DNA of 64,000 nucleotides from the NCBI GenBank assembly GCA_030849835.1, contig JASAOC010002132.1, positions 186,001 to 250,000 on the forward strand, read 5' to 3'. Position 1 is the first letter of the stretch; each line of letters opens with the position of its first letter. The DNA comes from Herpetomonas samuelpessoai. Lineage: Eukaryota; Euglenozoa; Kinetoplastea; Trypanosomatida; Trypanosomatidae. Shown here one piece after another: positions 12,001 through 19,700 of the stretch. A program made the position numbers and the translations under genes. A model generated the notes under the pieces. That model did not search any database. It was given only the letters and a program-made list of their open reading frames with translations, and had not been told where the DNA came from.

Positions 12001-14441
12001 CGAGGTGGGGTGCTCCCACCCGGGGCTGCAACGGAGCCCCCTGACAGTTGCGATGGCTGCGTCTGTGGTTGCAATGCTGGTACACCGGTCGCTTCTCTGG
12101 TTGTCGACGAGAGCGCGAGCTCCTCTGAAGTTTGTGCAAGAAGTATCACGCTGTCTGGAGAGTGTTCCAAAGGCGCCAGTCGAGAGGGGCTCGCCGACGA
12201 CGAGGATCCTGCGACAAGAGAGCGCGAGAAGGAGTGGCCTGGGAGACCAACACCGCCGCCAAGCTGGCTACTCCTGTCATCGCCAATCCGTGGTGCGGCG
12301 GAAGCGAACACAATCACGCCGGACGGGCGGCGAAGCGGCAGTGCGTGACGGCTACTCATGCGCTGAACGGGGCGGCCCATCAGGGCAGCGCTCCCAGACA
12401 TCGACGCCTGGTTGCCGTTCTGCGACTCGGAACCGGAGTTTGCGGAGGACTGCGCCGCCGGCGACAACACACCGCGACTCCCCATCGTATGACTGTTTGC
12501 AGAACTCGAAGCATTCGCATTCCTTGCTTCGGGTCCGCCGCCACTGCCGTCTGCTCGAGGAACCGATAAAGGGAGGGGGAGCGATGGAGGGCTTCCGCAG
12601 GAACTGCCTCGAAAGGAAGAACGCAAGTTGCCATTGCTGCAGCCGTCAAGCTCACCGTCGCGAGACCTCCTTGTCAGTGGCTTCTCTGAGGACGTGCTGA
12701 CGGTGCGGTGTGGTGTCACCGCAATCAGGGGTAAAGTCGGTGGCGTCGGAGAAGGGGGCAGCGACGCTTTGTTGCTCGCACTACCCGTGGGACCAGGTCC
12801 TGCTGACTTTGATGCGGCAGTGTTTTTGCCTCCCGCCGACACAACAGAGGACGCGAGGCTTGCCTTGCCGCTCGATGTATTCGCAGAGGACGCACGCGGC
12901 GAGGCGGTAGGTACCGTTGAGGCGCCCGCAGGCGCAGAAGGAAGGTCCTGGACCATCCGCCGCATCCTCTCCTTGTTCTTATTGGTTGCCTCGTTGTTCT
13001 GTGTGTGCTGTGTGCGCAGACGGCTTTCTTCCCTTGTCTGTTGCAAGCGCGCTTCACCGGGGAAGCCATCGTTGTCATCGTCATCGAGGACGACGGGCTG
13101 CAGCTGGCGACCGAGACTCACACGACGTGTGGCCCCTTTGGAAGTACCGGCAGCAGCGGGACGAGTGGAAGCTCGCTCCCCGCGGGCGGTATGGGACTCC
13201 GATGCCGAAGAGGACGGTGCTCTGTTTGGTGATGAAGAAAACGCGTCCTCCGACGATGTCTTGGTCGCTGGACGCTTGGGTTGCTCTCCATCCTTCCTTT
13301 CCCTGCCTGCCGCCTCCTTGACCTTGGGAACAGCCTCCGACGCTCCCTTTCCCGTGGCGCGCTTCATTCCCTTTGACCCTGTGGCATGGCGCTCCGATGA
13401 AGGGGCGCCCTTCTTCGCGGCAGAATTTCCTTCTCCTGCAGCCGACTCGCGTCCGGAGGAAGAAAGAGTCGCTGTGGTGCTGGTGGTAAGGGCAACGTTC
13501 GACGTGCGTTTCGCTTTGGTGCCAGCAATGGTCGAGGGGCCGCCGCCGCCTGTGGAGTAGACCGTTGCCAGATAGTTGGCGGTGTGCTTTGCCCCAGCTC
13601 GAGACTCGGCTGATGCCGACGGTGACGTCTTGACCTTGTGGGACTTTCCCACAGAGCGCCCGCCAGTGCGAGCCGTGTCTTTGCGCATCGCTTTGTTTCC
13701 ATTGATGCTTCCGCTGCTGTTGCAGTCGTGGCGGTTCATGCTGCCTTCCTGTTTTTCCTCCGCTTGGCCAGACGAGTGGTTTGGCTTCTTCACCGCCCCG
13801 TTGTGTGCATCCCCGCGCGATCCTACCTTCTTCCTGTCGACATCGTTCGTAATAGCAAGAGAAAAGGATGTTAAGAGGGGTGGCGCTGGTACCGATAGGG
13901 ACGATCCTGCGCCCACCGCTGCTGCAGGGGACTCCTCGTGCTCGGTAGATGCGGTGTTCGGTGACATGGCAGGAGCGCCATCGCCCTGACGACGCGAAGA
14001 GGGCTTGGCAAACACATCATCCTTCGTCGCATTCGCGGAGGGCGGTCCGGTGAGCGCTCTGTCACGCATTTTAGGAACACTGGGTGTCACCACACTCGCT
14101 TCGGAGTGGCGACTTTCACCATGAGTTCCTCTTTTCACGGTGCTCGTGCTGAGTTCCGGATCGTCCTCCTCCAGCACAGGGCGGTGGCTGCGCCTGCGCG
14201 CGGTGAACGGGGAACTTGACGTGGGGCTCGGCGTGGCGGAGCTGGAGACCGGTGAAGCAGCAGCGGTAGTGAGAGAGCCTTGTCGCTGTCGAGGCAACGA
14301 GAGACCATTTGGCGTCTCCGTGTCTTGCCGACGGCTAGCACTTCTATTCAAGGCGTCGCTATGAGGCGGGTTGTCCTTAACAGAGGGATCAGAGCCCGTC
14401 GGCTGCCCTACATGTGAGGACAGAGAGCGGGTAGCGGGCAT
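1..14441 (-). CDS. Giant low-complexity (disordered) protein, 3' end outside the window
   Basis: I do not recognise this gene. The minus-strand frame starting at the ATG at 14441 (MPATRSLSSHVGQ...) was followed line by line to the left edge without meeting a stop, giving at least 4,813 codons with the C-terminus missing. An in-frame TAG lies four codons upstream (14451-14453), and the predicted splice acceptor at 14523-14524 has no ATG between it and this start, so the start is firm. The product is dominated by Ser, Thr, Ala, Pro and Gly. Roughly the first 500 residues are richer in Lys/Arg, and short acidic patches occur later (for example near 5260-5330). I saw no signal peptide, membrane segment or known fold. 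A short stretch near 470-605 looks more ordered. A cytoskeletal or scaffold role is possible but not shown. Long plus-strand frames across it, such as 2935-4209 and 9451-10995, are shadows caused by its codon composition. Confidence 0.9.
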   Translation of the reverse strand, partial: MPATRSLSSHVGQPTGSDPSVKDNPPHSDALNRSASRRQDTETPNGLSLPRQRQGSLTTAAASPVSSSATPSPTSSSPFTARRRSHRPVLEEDDPELSTSTVKRGTHGESRHSEASVVTPSVPKMRDRALTGPPSANATKDDVFAKPSSRRQGDGAPAMSPNTASTEHEESPAAAVGAGSSLSVPAPPLLTSFSLAITNDVDRKKVGSRGDAHNGAVKKPNHSSGQAEEKQEGSMNRHDCNSSGSINGNKAMRKDTARTGGRSVGKSHKVKTSPSASAESRAGAKHTANYLATVYSTGGGGPSTIAGTKAKRTSNVALTTSTTATLSSSGRESAAGEGNSAAKKGAPSSERHATGSKGMKRATGKGASEAVPKVKEAAGRERKDGEQPKRPATKTSSEDAFSSSPNRAPSSSASESHTARGERASTRPAAAGTSKGATRRVSLGRQLQPVVLDDDDNDGFPGEARLQQTREESRLRTQHTQNNEATNKNKERMRRMVQDLPSAPAGASTVPTASPRASSANTSSGKASLASSVVSAGGKNTAASKSAGPGPTGSASNKASLPPSPTPPTLPLIAVTPHRTVSTSSEKPLTRRSRDGELDGCSNGNLRSSFRGSSCGSPPSLPLPLSVPRADGSGGGPEARNANASSSANSHTMGSRGVLSPAAQSSANSGSESQNGNQASMSGSAALMGRPVQRMSSRHALPLRRPSGVIVFASAAPRIGDDRSSQLGGGVGLPGHSFSRSLVAGSSSSASPSRLAPLEHSPDSVILLAQTSEELALSSTTREATGVPALQPQTQPSQLSGGSVAAPGGSTPPRRALPEPAQDTNPRTLEESNSELRNRTAGRSAREEASAHKTSRKRVLAPVLAHLSPLPSSNTAATSSDSSGPPPRHPVAVVTSAQTSPTRRSSQPPLLPVYRSQSGSAHSSSRQNSSLASTPTAASSSHHPSHVVIASASSPEEVRRSEASVKTSEREENSSHSDDVVPMVTSSKEEVDSPSVGLARNLHSYHAFADAMDAEEDTESNETSRRKETENHPMSRRVSQKGPSCANASRSDDVPRKGADVSDGGDTSTAASQRDSTASAARSPDRLRRSMMNNFLLGDEAPPPSGPSSAPRTGSTPAAMDDREDDAASPLWEPRRTSNESSVGRRRVSYSAGAASGASKTHSLVTTTTSMTTATTGEDPTMSPPTSTPEEPTGSVVTPAAQRVSQARPATAVLPRGPPLTPDANTRAPLPPPTRPPEPTARVVSPPLATTPLSSASESGITVGRPANVTSAGSVSPPAPPPWPDNVKPNTPSIPAVPASTSERKTASVEPPVSSASSASDTTSLNSQREVHHSGHSTPGSRANESGSLVAPCRDTHTSSLMSEKGNGPLLLDSSSGEKEGTVLGSTGPDSSAVTAGVTTGAAAALSTARFGGTTTSSITSTDGNPGIASPMYGGESTRFDVATFTPRPSAFSLDSAVFGLGGVNGSFNTTVRATAGPSVHPWAKASTSPAADDPGDEAPFDPFSDADETPTAVDRSRGPRDCPRASDPGLPVSAVRLPSFKRFTGAPVVIASDSAVTAPTSSGNNDTKDTGGLPSGAAQAHGPGAKGVPSTGTAAARDAVATRATAASSMALVDQKTGSVLGSTLPPSQVAVRSTGMDRYGSGYSCHALTAQRRRSSETESSNQRSFGTGDTAFTTGTPVDASVDGTNMPHRSPVKLLSDVSSDDVASLREGSTATLPPGQPSGLATGASVGTALPSRNGNRTGATATVAGRRIPVPVVGPAVSTASAAADGPSAASSASLPAHPTTVVPPASHGIGSSEALGSASGLHTSSASASDVVALHSCGSPGVGEESYESTSETSRLTLLQSFPNKKSSLNSNTQRMPPPDMSATMPGVGGTGELGGGSATPRGVATPCSGPLTVGTSHYLSKRPPPVAVLKTPLSPPTAVPLRRSHSFARDGTEDTWTSAGEPSHDGHASARRGRRASKREAEATVSSHDPPQVSSTAPNPALRSPVNDAVTGTTPRSAQVNSLMAASLDSHTHSSVFSILEHEASTTNVWHGDASVTGYVGTSGRFPGSPKREPSSIDFLLAVTNSNAGNNGHGNPAGTTGSGGAGTSSVSTVLQPPQPPSNVAGGRPTGPPHTSGTIVAVPVLPAPAGQRSAGLPVRSSPKTPSLLAPMRAPSKRSRAPSLTMGGYYHKKAIRDTSDDGTDWRLRESPFSSSPLVDFSFHDNDDASVSGVLEDELTSTDFVERRRSSVTTIAGPSTLSHSDHTTSSPASTTTQTSSVDSRRTVVYPGQGTTPAGPPMRKAKDSDSARKTMATHMQALSLPSQATLAAAALRTAARTTSTALPLSSSEEVQGRPVTVAGGSTKVSTRSVPSSPSSSQRDETSSSSSARPSTTSHRSRARQEKTGSRTPAPQYGTAAGSNGHHQEKALQTNSEMARKKGASADNGKEKETLHSTSPDASQKPGVPPHSQSARRSRTHSMIQQTLVPASTVMPFASLSDTSPSGLDGDNGDARHPSFPLDRCFCTSPDSGARQRSTSVATATPSHAMTVTSGHSSSQTSIAYMQRRTTFTSSTLTSGLSAGTSKTTMPGAGISTVTQATTDSRSGSSGTVDPMSPSATASASARAAQSSVGSSPRGESGHADRHKPSSVTRLPSSPTRQTRSPLPAPPPASVSAAPSTQLFAGQGKLMMEQLTASINSSCPSPSRSSHGAVASSSGTSSGVTDASAVVAALLASTAAAVAPRAILEQPSSSTTVTSFVLSTPSQGGARSSIHSSKSGTPSGLNAPLALEETARVTSALMAATATPHPSHSGSPGSFDRTPATEKPSLVLSVGRENTDNSQGDSSATSAKPTMAAGSSADLWKALALSLVPSSTSPAAAIPDAVNGAFPATELEPPQRPALMSVNSPALAAAFSAAMQQRLTAASAASPTSDVSSPQTASSQSASSASSPAATVSKRSKANRGRENADKWETVATSMREGRGFSRGGRQGNRVGQRLMGLSDTEDRSFLPGLRLLAQPSPSQYSRARVTNVAGESHEGNPDTTTADEESVDMLQFERVTVEAAESDSDEKMRTTPREANNSRNQAFRPLSDGVYYRDAPQDSGTHNASLRHMSGGFHALYVADESLGGGSVGTTSEGVAARSTMESTAALLGVSPTPFGVDGPLMVQKSSERVSSAASSAQRPGSPAEAEPHASSGEEWRKRTSGSSASPQEGDSTTLVPRQLSLLSRRRQRENVFTSALKDKLTLSPPAVGDLAVGISPMGHRTPLTATTAPIPGVNGTGYGYHCDSIEGSVIGSVSVGGLEEVSPTSSQHHVVGLPADLRRTGAHSGTSVAGHPLNPLGEGTSAASSILLASPTATGKGPRTHVSNAGGNASRANSLGGAVTPNRTAASPYSGSAAQSPARSGSRGAASGQRPSSTSSGFGSRQSSFGPLRHRSFNNSARLGGAPGGGGILSSHPSGSDSLVGGAAASAGMATSAMGTGGGTQGGQSPSRPGTSGHAADSLRRVVVQVSEPGEEAFGYSASSAAQASSSLQSNAAAHDTATTAVAPLASLSSTNASTTGGNSRAEQESHRGDNSAPFPSSVNTGGRSASLPGPIGISEARSPELRPGRASHSSTLGRWRLDKPAEPRGEEDTVGQPSQGALASNTEPVNGILITGGRDISTGILSPPTTCAVPLTPSAEGSATTASSGGPSSATATGGGRHEAVPISPRRSGQARRGPNEVSFTPDTVHASVNGDARSPAGGFPPSSPPTPVPERRGRLRNAKRMSIAAPAAANTAGPSRPSASPVAASLSTSSRASSARDVGTGASEGRPLSEEPPRLKSQTSIRTSTLVGGPADASEPSLAGPVTIPVFASPLLLDSPTSAFASHGADSDVSGPFHSRTFSHHSALGRSASHYQGDNISPRTPASIGSPTTLQSDVDGGVPLPFVSSSKCHSLASTFRGFTDDEHPLEGSPAMESALAPPLDSSVHRLSSESTLTPGAPKFLRMASAAYDVNFASQMSYEGIPLYSSVNAGPSGPQSSGAGSATGGNGGVFNDHGPANLRFTSIASAPLGNSMESDDMSTALVPSLLYIPREMRVNPEFADVAGLRTRSSRDSLGTTGMRNTVSTSSESSNVGAPVAASYGNDGTGSVLSDSVSNSGTDASPGISPGGVVVCIDGVPVHIMPPSTAQSHATFRERDAIPSLSRRDTFEIRSGSTLAPAGDAGTDGRHASVSGGESVVAGELGGKRQSTYSMPSEERDEERSEGTDSSLEESGEKRGAARPATWRGHSAVRRRSRREGNTSISHGPGFPNGVHDLGSPSTANSVFHPFLPATRGSRAYSLYSIAANGLPFPHDGSGGGLAETSLMSVDGVSLTSQHSAPSAPFTYAFRHGSTESTSLSVGAGTFIAATYPVIGSMASQDGATAMGSGNGVGNEELPFAVGSRRISRQGQPRHSTTEYHALPHTSGARISLSTGSGDAADRRASPPKPPRGREADATSHGEGDSGARAEGSTQAVGSVAATYRYGRHLNGDCSLSTSDTSESGVRAVGSEETVKASRGPRVASAQNRHAPPMSSVPTDAMPHGGNTRLSETRPASTLGTADASDERETTGAPGPQGDHPRTDVAAVEPPFEGKNALATEAQANGTSATHFRQAVAEYIGSPEANAQTLESWVGRYRAGSAGAAFLDFSQSTSAVMSSTTTQTSSSVPSSVSQRHRVGRSTGATSTSHTSNETPMLPTSPSSTSEAALQERAPSPQQPVPRPPPLLQGKSAALTTSTSLQTPTVVGAGLDDRNTNKGLLFPHFGSLPGHTSRTAKFRHALAVDIGNANHASGGVNNVSTSIVSATG

Positions 14442-14522
14442 TCGGTTCACCTAACCAAGCAGTCTGTCGGCAGAAGGCAGTCAACTGTACACGAATTCGC
14501 TGCTCTCAAAGGGGAAGCGCGG

Positions 14523-14546
14523 CTGGAATAGAAAGAAGGGGAGTCA
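14523..14546 (-). promoter_or_regulatory. Predicted spliced-leader acceptor for the giant gene
   Basis: On the minus strand a run of about 22 nearly pure pyrimidines ends in TTCCAG, with the AG at 14524-14523. The implied 5' leader is about 81 nt and contains no ATG before 14441. The pattern is visible; its use is inferred from trypanosomatid trans-splicing rules. Confidence 0.6.
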
Positions 14547-16552
14547 AGATGGAGAGACAAAGACAAACAGATATCGTCGTGGCACCGAAACAATCTTTCA
14601 CGACTGACGCTTGAAATGAAGTAGAAACTGCAATGACAAGGACGTTTCCGGCAAGAGGGGACTTGAGAAGATGCGACAAACGAGAGGAAAGCGAAAAGTT
14701 TCGTAAGCGACGGTGAAGCGACTCCAACGGATGAGGACCGAAGGTACAGAGGTGCGCCACAGGAATAAGAGTATTTTCTAAAAGGAGAACGAGGGAAGGA
14801 AACAAACGTTCTCGGGTTGACGCTGTGGTATCACTGAAAGCAGATCACTCTGGGGGAAAAAAGCTAAAGGAATGAAGGAAGAGAGAAAGAAAGAAATAAA
14901 GAAGGAAGATCAGTGATGAATAATAAGAATAAAACAAGAAACAAACAGCTCAATGGATAAAGTATAAAATTTGACTGCAAGCAAATGTGAAATAAAGCGA
15001 ACAAGCGGTCGTGCCCGAAGATATTTACAAAAAAAAAACAGAAAGTGGTTCCAAAATAGTGAAACTTTTAATTCAAAATGAAGTTTCAGTAAATTCCAAA
15101 CAAGAAACGAGAGAGCTCTATACACACATGCACAATAAGATAAAATCAAAGAACAAGAAAAGGTGCAAAGAAAGCGACAAGGCAAAAACTAAGTCACGAG
15201 AAAGCGTTTGCGCTTGGTTGAAATACGTTGAATTTCTTTATGGAAAAGAAAGAAAAAAAAGAGGAAGAAAGCGAGGACAAAAAAACAAAGAAGAGCTCGG
15301 AACAAGAGGAGAAAAAAAAGAGGGATTTACAGGCTCCTCTGCGCTGCGCTGGAGGCAGGGCTTCGCAGACGCAGACGCTGCTTTGCCACTTCGTTGCTCA
15401 GGTTCTCTCCTTAACGGTGCACCCTTTGTTATGAAGTTCAGCGGTTGATTTTTCTCTTGCAGCACTTTGGGTGAACTCGAACAAATACTTTAGGCCTTGA
15501 TAAGTGTGTGTCAGAAAGAGTGAACGACAAAAAAAAAGTAAGGCAAAGAGCAGATGAGCAGAATGAGTCGCAGTACGATCTTCACAAAGGCATTGCTATC
15601 CTCATCATCCCGAGCCGTTGGATTCTCCCCAATGGGCGGCTCATCACGACACGCTGCCACACCTTCGGCAGTGACGCTTTTCCCCCCGATCGCTGGTCAC
15701 CGCGCTGGCGGTGCGAGGAGGGGCACGTCTTTCCGTAAGGCGATGGAGTGCGGCGATTGGAAGCGCGTTTAGCTCTTCTTTCTTTTCTTTTTCAAAAGGT
15801 AAACGTCCGGAAGGGCCGACCACTCTTCTCACCTCATTTGTCTACATGGAGGGAGGGAGAGCGAAGAGTGCCCCTGTACCGCTCGCTGCTCTCTCTCATT
15901 ATATATATTTTCTTGCGAAACGGTACTTCCTATTAGTGGGGATCATCACATGTGCACATGCTGTTTGTTTCAGTGCAACACCACCGAGGTGCGGGAAACG
16001 GAGAGAAAGCCCCGAGCGGTGCGGAGGACAAGACAAGAGAGCGTAGGCCTCGATCACATATATTTTTCAACGTACGCACACGTGAAACTGGAAAGACACC
16101 ACAAAAGAAAAGATACGACTATTCAGACGACGGACAACAGTGTTTTGCTGACGGTGTTAATTATTGCAACGAGAGAGAGAAAGAGAGAGCTCGTTCGGAC
16201 AAATGAACGAATACGGAGAAGTGAGGTGACTTGCCAGCAACGAATTCAGAAGAGATCGCTTGCCGTCGTCACATGTACGGGTTACAAGTGCGTGGACACA
16301 CAGACACATAGAGAGAGAGAGAGAAAAAAAAATGATAGAAGTGCCAGAAAGCACATGAAAGCACATGAAACACGTTGTTTCCTACTTTATTGCTTCCATT
16401 TCCCGGAAACTCTGGCGCCTTTGGTAAAATAACGAATGCGAAGCCAAGGCATCCAAGCTCCGCTGCATGGTGTTGAAGCAGGAGAAGGAAGTCCGCAGGA
16501 AGCAGAAAAGCGGTCCAAGGGAGGCAGCACAGAGCTAGAACGCACCCAAGGA

Positions 16553-16579
16553 GGGTTACGGTTTACGGTTACGGTAAGG
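16553..16579 (+). repeat. Short degenerate GGTTACG-type repeat
   Basis: Three to four imperfect 6-7 base units of the form GGTTACG / GTTTACG / GTTACG / GTAAGG follow each other, then a GATCAGGG. The string resembles degenerate telomere-like G/T repeat, but it is too short to mean much and may be chance. Confidence 0.3.
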
Positions 16580-16788
16580 ATCAGGGTGACCATAAACAAG
16601 GTGTATCGCCAAACTGACAGGCACAAGGAAAACCGTCACATCCCGCACCGTGTGGTCCTCCAAGTGCGTGCACAATACCAGGAGGAACGAAGAGATGACC
16701 GAATGAGCAGCCCTAAGAGCTGAATGCAGCGACCATCTCAAAGGGGATGAAGAAGCCTACTCTCCGCGAGAGACAATGGCAAACGCTT

Positions 16789-19700
16789 TTACTCCCCGAG
16801 CGGATGGCTATTCACGTTCCCCGACACCGCACTGTGGTATTGCGGTGGGGGTGTGAGTGAAAACGGCTGCGGTGGGGTAGCCCGTCCACCCCATCCACCA
16901 CCCGCAGCTTGCTCTGCACCCAAGGACGGCACGGTATGGTGTGAAGGGGGTAACGTTGGTGGCGTAACGAAACCGCTTGGTGTTGCGTTCACAGCGTCTC
17001 GCGGACTCGGATTCGGCGCCAGCCCATCCTTGACCGCATTCCCCACTCCTGGATAGGGTGGCCTGGGTTGGGAGATGGGAGACTCCGCTACACCAAAGAG
17101 TGGTGAGGATAAGGTGGTGGTATGTGTTGGAGGCAGCCCATCACCACTACCCATGCCAGCGTCGCATGCGGCATGGTGTGGTTGGTAGAAGCCTAAATGG
17201 GCGGAATCCGATCGTGGAGGGTACGTCAACAGACCACCCAGCGGGGTGGACGCAGGCACAGCGCTCTCCACGCCGGGTCCCGCGGACATCACACGACGAT
17301 GCCGCTGCGGCGGTGGTGGTTGATAGAGGTGTGGTGGCTGATACAAGGCGTGTCCTGTGCGGCGAGTGTGCAAGGAAGGCTGTGGCGCGCCGACCGTGCG
17401 CCCGCTGCTCACGGCACGTGGTACAGTTGACGCAACGGTGAGTACATTCACCGCCAGCGCAAAGGTTGGCTGGCATGGAGGAGGAACCGCAGACGGTCCG
17501 GTTGTAGACAGGGTGGAAGAGGACCACGTCGACGCGAGGCTTTCATCGCGTTGCTTGCGCTGCCCCCTTCTAGCAGCCCCACCACTGGTGCTGCCGCTGA
17601 GGCCCGCGACGCTGGCGCTCGCCGCACCCGATGTGGCCGCAGCGGCACGCACGTTGGCAAGGAAATTGGCTGCGGCCGCTGCTGTGGCAAAGATAAAGCA
17701 GGTGTGATAGACCGTCCCTGGCAGAGAAGACGGCGCACCACCGGCCGGGACGTTCCCCTGACTCACCGTGCTCGCCGTGCGGCCGTGATGCGCTCCGGAC
17801 GGGGGCTGTGCGACGGGCAGTGTTTGGTTCGTCGACAAGAGGGACCGTGGCGAGTGCAGTGGGCTGGAGAGACCCTCCACCGCCGTAGGGGCCACTCGTG
17901 TTCGTTCCATGTGAAGAAGGGACTGCCTAAAGAGAAATCTGCGAAGGCCAGCCTCGCTGTCATTCACCGTGGTGTGCAACGTCTGCTCTGTGCCATCTTC
18001 CTCCTCTCCGTGCTCCGGCAACCTTTGAGAGGTGTGCGTCCCAGCAGTAGAGGCGCTCGGGTTGCTGTGTGCATCCCGGTCGCTTGCCCCGTCACCCTCC
18101 GCATCAGACTCCCCCGAGCCAGGCGCGGAGAAGGTGATACTAGGCGCCGTCTCCGTACCCACTGCATCGCTCACAGGTTCGTTCGGTTTCGCGAGGCCGT
18201 TGGTGCGCTTGCGAGGGGTAAGGTATCGTTGGGGCTGAAAGTTCGACGGGACGTTGGTACCGTACACGACACATGTCGAAATCATGTGCTGGAGCGTCTG
18301 TGCATCGTCAAGGTTAACGCCTTCGTCTCTCGCCGACTGCCGTGAACTGTCTTTCTTATCTGCATCTGGTTCGCCTCCGCCCTTCCCCTTCTCGTTGGTC
18401 AAGTTTAACAGCTGTCTCAGTCGTTCCACCACCTGCGCTACTGCGGCATCCTTGGCTGCCTTTGTGTCTTCCGCATCAGACACCTCGGTGGCGTACAGGG
18501 TACTGAACGATGAGGGGCCCACAGGTTCGCCCGATGAAGACTCGAGGCCGCGTGGTGATGACTGTGCCATTTCCGTGCTTGCCGTTGTGGTTCGTGGTGA
18601 GCTTCCCGCGGCTTGCGAAGAAGTCTCCCTTCGTTCTGTAGACGAGGTCGTACCAAGACTGGCCGCATCCCCTCGTCCCTTGCCCGCCATTCCGAGGCTG
18701 CCGTTCCTCTTGTTGTGGCCTTCCACGTACTGCAGTGCAATGCCGCACAACCAGCTCTCCTTGTCCACAAACAGAAAGTTGGCGCACGCGCGTCGGCTGT
18801 TATCGCTAAAGGCGCTATACACATCTGCTGGCAACACCACATGCTCACTGCTGGCAGCTGCCACCCCTGTAGGGGCACCGCCGGCAGACGGTGCCGCAGC
18901 CACATTTGGGACACCGCCCTGCCCCGCGGCGTTGACGCTCGCAATCGCCGCTGCCGTCGAAGGGTTAACAAGGGAGAAGGTGCCGATCGCAGACGCCGCG
19001 TGCCGGATAGCCGTCACAGGTGTCGTGGAGGACATGGCGCCGGACACGGCGGCCGCCGGGGGCACCGTTGCGAGGCGCAGTGAGGCGGCCGACAGGATGT
19101 CGTGCTGCTGTTTCTGCGATAGGTTGAGGCGAGGGGACAGCAGCGTTTCCGAAAGCGTACCGCCGAGCGACACGGACGTGGGTGACAGTAACGAATTCGT
19201 CGCATTGTGGTTGGTCAGTCCCGACGACGTCCCATCAAGCGAGGTCACCGTGCTGCCCAAGTTGACGTTTGCGTTGCTCACCCTGTCCACGTGGATGGGC
19301 CCGTCTAGCTTTCCGGCAAGCGCGGCTGCAGCCGCGTTTGCTTTGGCCTGCTGCTGTGCAATCGTCGGCGTCGCGCGCTCCTTTGCGTAGCGGCAGCTCA
19401 GCATGCACTGCTCCACTGGAATGAATCGATGGTGCAGTTCTTCAATGCAGGCGGCTGCGTCGGCGGCACGCTCAAAGAACACGAAGCCGTAGCCACGGCT
19501 CGCATTGGTGTCGGGATCGTGCGGGATCTTTGCAGACACAATGGGGCCGAACGCGGCGCAGATTTCAATGAGCTTCGCGGTATTCCACGTCAGAGGGAGG
19601 TTCGTGACGTAGATGTTGCACTTGGACTCCTCCTTCTCGGCCAACGGTACTGGGGACAGCCGGGCCGGTGGATCGGCAGCGGCTAATCGTCCCGCTGGTG

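Larger units (their letters stand above)
14442..16788. other. Spacer between the giant gene and the RRM gene (2.3 kb)
   Basis: This should hold the 3' UTR of the RRM gene and the short 5' leader of the giant gene. The plus strand is purine-rich, and strongly A-rich between about 14850 and 15330. Reading frames here (such as 15011-15448 on the plus strand) are Lys/Glu-rich products of this composition. It includes a short GGTTACG-like string near 16553 and a brief GA run near 16311. I see no RNA gene. Confidence 0.6.

Noticed and set aside
15011-15448. A 145-codon plus-strand frame rich in Lys and Glu
   Set aside because: It is on the opposite strand to every gene here and simply reflects A/G-rich DNA.
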